From: Weissella halotolerans DSM 20190 | GTDB taxonomy: Bacteria; Bacillota; Bacilli; Lactobacillales; Lactobacillaceae | Length of the DNA: 64,000 nt | Assembly: GCF_000420365.1 (NCBI RefSeq) | Contig: NZ_ATUU01000005.1 | Location: 1 to 64,000, forward strand | Reading direction: 5' to 3' | In this document: positions 62,007-64,000 of the stretch, piece by piece | Layout of the letters: each line of letters begins with the position of its first letter | Numbering within the stretch: position 1 is the stretch's first letter | The notes under the pieces: model-generated | The model's input: the letters and a program-made list of their open reading frames with translations, nothing else | The model's database searches: none | What the model was told of the DNA's origin: nothing | Position numbers and translations under genes: made by a program

Positions 62007-64000
62007 CTATTCATTCAAAGGAGTATCCATCAAAGTCCAGGTTAAGGTGGCACTGTATTTAACAGCAGATACCTTAGTTCCTGGCACAATGACTGCTGGA
62101 CCATTGGTTGCATTCCAATCATCTGAAATATTGCGTTCGTTGACTGGCGTTACCTGTTGATAAACCTGGGTCATGTCATTACCATCTGGCACCATGGTTG
62201 GTACCCCATTTTGTAGGTAATTCAAGACACCTGGCAACTGCGTATTGTAGACAACACCTGCTGCCGTAAAGGGTTGATCAATTTGCAAGCCTAAGGCCCA
62301 AGGAGCTTTAGTTTGTCGTGAATCGGTTACTACTAAAGGTTCGTCACCCGTCGCCTTTTCCAGACGCTTTTGAATGGTACCAGAGATAATCTTATTTTCC
62401 CCACCATCTAAAGCTGCTGGAGCTGAGACAAACCGTAAGGCACCCGTAACATCAACTACCAAGGTGATATGATCAACTTCATGGTTGGCTCCGCCAGTCA
62501 CATCATAGACCGTTACAGTGAAGGTTTGTGAACCATAGGTCAACTTATCAGCTGGAATTTGCAGGTCGTGGGCAATATACTGCCCGGTCTTGTCACCATC
62601 ACCAGTCTCAACTGAAGCTAAAGGCGCTACTTCATTACCCTCTTTGTCAGTTAACTTAAAGGCCAAGGTCTTATTTGGGTCGGTATCCTTCCAGTAGAAT
62701 TTAGTATTTACCCCACGATCATTATAATCAAGGGGCGGTAACGTTTTATTGGTTATCGCTTTATCCGCTGTATCTTCCCAAGATAAATTAGTTTTACTAA
62801 ATTCCTCTGTCAACGGAATGGTCACAATACCAGAAAAATTACCATCATGCTTTGACGTACTATTAAAGGTATAAAAAGCCTTTTTAGCACCTGTACTTAA
62901 ATCAAACGCAACAGTTTCAGTATTTGCGTCATAACTACCGCTCTGTAAAGCAGTCATGGGATCAACTTGATACATTTCATCATTACCAACTCCCGTAATT
63001 TTACTTGAACCCGGGAAGGTCGCCGGTGGTAAAATCCCTTCTTCCTGTAATCCCCTGATACTATTTTTGACTAGCAAGGGGGTTCCTGTCGTATAGCTTT
63101 GTTCAGGCAAGATAATGTCTTGATACGACAAGGCTAAGGCCGGATTAGGATCATCTTGGTGGACAAAATTAATCGCACTAATATCAGAAATACGATTATG
63201 GGTTGCATCAAGTTGAATCAAATCAGGCAGCTTATTCAACACTGAAATTGATTCAATATGGTTATACCGCACAAACAAATTTTGTAACCTAGTTGCATCT
63301 ACTAGTGGGTCTAGGTCCACAACTTGATTATTCATCACACTAAACTTGATTAAATTTATTTTCCCCTGCATACCATCAATTGAGGCTAGCTTATTATTTT
63401 CAAAGTAAGCCTCCTGTAAGGCATTCAAATTAGCTAAGGGTTTCAAAGATGTTATCGCATTATCTTTAGCCCAAATTTTTTGTAACTTCGTTAAATTAGC
63501 CAGGGGATTCAGGTCCGAAACTTGATTACCACTAGTATTACTCTGGTCTTGAATACTAATAGATGTTAGATTCGTCATGTTTTCAATCCCCTCTAAGGAC
63601 CCTAATTGATTGTTTTCAAATCCCAAAAAACCAGTTGGGTTCATCCCTGAGGTAGCTAGCGGTACCAAAGAGGAAACTTTATTATTAAGTAAATCAACAT
63701 AAGTAATTTTAGTGAAATTTCCTTTCCCAATCGGTCCTAAATCACTTATGTTATTGTCTCTCAAATCTAATCCAGTTGGATTGTTGAAATACTGAATTCC
63801 TTCAAGATTAGAGATACCTTTTCCGGCCAAGTACAGTGGTTTGTCCTTATATCCATCAAAGTAATTTTGATTCACTTCGGCATCAACATTCCCATTTGTC
63901 CACCAATTAGCTACTGTTTGGGCAAAATTATCGTCTGGGAAAATTTCGCTAATCTTTCTTGGCTCAGCTAAAATTGCCGCCTGGACTGGGCTTGCAACTG
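62007..64000 (-). CDS. Leucine-rich-repeat WxL-domain surface protein, 5' end outside window
   Basis: The open frame reaches the right edge on the minus strand with no stop, so the N-terminus and signal peptide lie beyond; 663 residues are visible. The first visible segment (SEIFPDDNFAQTVANWWTNG) is typical of the cap before internalin-like repeats. About nine leucine-rich repeats of 21-23 residues follow (e.g. LTSISIQDQSNTSGNQVSDL, LQKIWAKDNAITSLKPLANL), then beta-sandwich domains. The C-terminal WxL domain has both WxL motifs (APWALGLQI and ATLTWTLMD, the latter nine residues from the end), which bind peptidoglycan non-covalently. There is no LPXTG. The likely role is surface adhesion or interaction. 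WxL genes usually cluster with DUF916 partners, which may lie to the right. Confidence 0.88.
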   Translation of the reverse strand, partial: VASPVQAAILAEPRKISEIFPDDNFAQTVANWWTNGNVDAEVNQNYFDGYKDKPLYLAGKGISNLEGIQYFNNPTGLDLRDNNISDLGPIGKGNFTKITYVDLLNNKVSSLVPLATSGMNPTGFLGFENNQLGSLEGIENMTNLTSISIQDQSNTSGNQVSDLNPLANLTKLQKIWAKDNAITSLKPLANLNALQEAYFENNKLASIDGMQGKINLIKFSVMNNQVVDLDPLVDATRLQNLFVRYNHIESISVLNKLPDLIQLDATHNRISDISAINFVHQDDPNPALALSYQDIILPEQSYTTGTPLLVKNSIRGLQEEGILPPATFPGSSKITGVGNDEMYQVDPMTALQSGSYDANTETVAFDLSTGAKKAFYTFNSTSKHDGNFSGIVTIPLTEEFSKTNLSWEDTADKAITNKTLPPLDYNDRGVNTKFYWKDTDPNKTLAFKLTDKEGNEVAPLASVETGDGDKTGQYIAHDLQIPADKLTYGSQTFTVTVYDVTGGANHEVDHITLVVDVTGALRFVSAPAALDGGENKIISGTIQKRLEKATGDEPLVVTDSRQTKAPWALGLQIDQPFTAAGVVYNTQLPGVLNYLQNGVPTMVPDGNDMTQVYQQVTPVNERNISDDWNATNGPAVIVPGTKVSAVKYSATLTWTLMDTPLNE

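Overview
The window looks like a chromosomal segment of a lactic acid bacterium. The 5' end of a 16S rRNA gene (minus strand, left edge) reads like Weissella or a close relative in the Lactobacillaceae; this rests on remembered V1-region signatures, not a database search. Other low-GC Gram-positive traits fit: strong Shine-Dalgarno (SD) sites, LtaS-type lipoteichoic acid synthesis, CdaA/CdaR, PTS with HPr kinase, CcpA (cre) sites, PyrR attenuation and a WxL surface protein. Almost every gene lies on the minus strand; only three small genes (24347-24862, 41080-41418, 49679-50065) are on plus.

Layout. 1-480: 16S 5' end and rrn leader with tandem promoters. 0.5-6.0 kb: lipoteichoic acid operon (two glycolipid glycosyltransferases, a membrane flippase-like protein with an early nonsense codon, LtaS). 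6.1-14.3 kb: pyrimidine operon pyrB-pyrC-carA-carB-pyrF-pyrE behind a PyrR-type attenuator. 14.3-22.5 kb: an envelope/c-di-AMP run tsaE-GNAT-exonuclease-murB-antiporter-cdaA-cdaR-glmM. 22.5-28 kb: pta, ung, a LURP-one-like gene, a glutamine-type ABC transporter and a short MetF-like protein. 28-33.6 kb: smpB-rnr-secG, enolase, triosephosphate isomerase. 33.7-40.6 kb: ptsH-ptsI, trxB with a coupled small gene, and holin-like-hprK-gpsA-galU. 40.7-40.95 kb: a structured independent RNA with 6S-like architecture. 41-46 kb: a plus-strand unknown, cyclophilin and potABCD. 46.2-49.6 kb: rpsL-rpsG-fusA. 49.7-53.2 kb: a minimal prepilin-peptidase-like protein, then infC-rpmI-rplT with an L20-type leader, nusB-yqhY and efp. 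53.3-62 kb: pgi, a GlcU/RbsU sugar transporter, topB, mscS, a HAD phosphatase, a GT8 glycosyltransferase and terC. 62-64 kb: the 3' part of a leucine-rich-repeat WxL surface protein running off the right edge.

Most of the window is ordinary core genome. The items most worth a second look are: ribosomal protein L20 with a C-terminal extension ending in a HeH/SAP-like module; the standalone structured RNA at 40.7-40.9 kb; an apparent AUA start for infC behind a transcription attenuator; the TAG codon near the start of the flippase-like gene in the LTA operon; and a 128-residue prepilin-peptidase core without its N-terminal domain. I saw no CRISPR array, insertion sequence, prophage, tRNA or origin. 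No single new multi-gene system is convincingly present.
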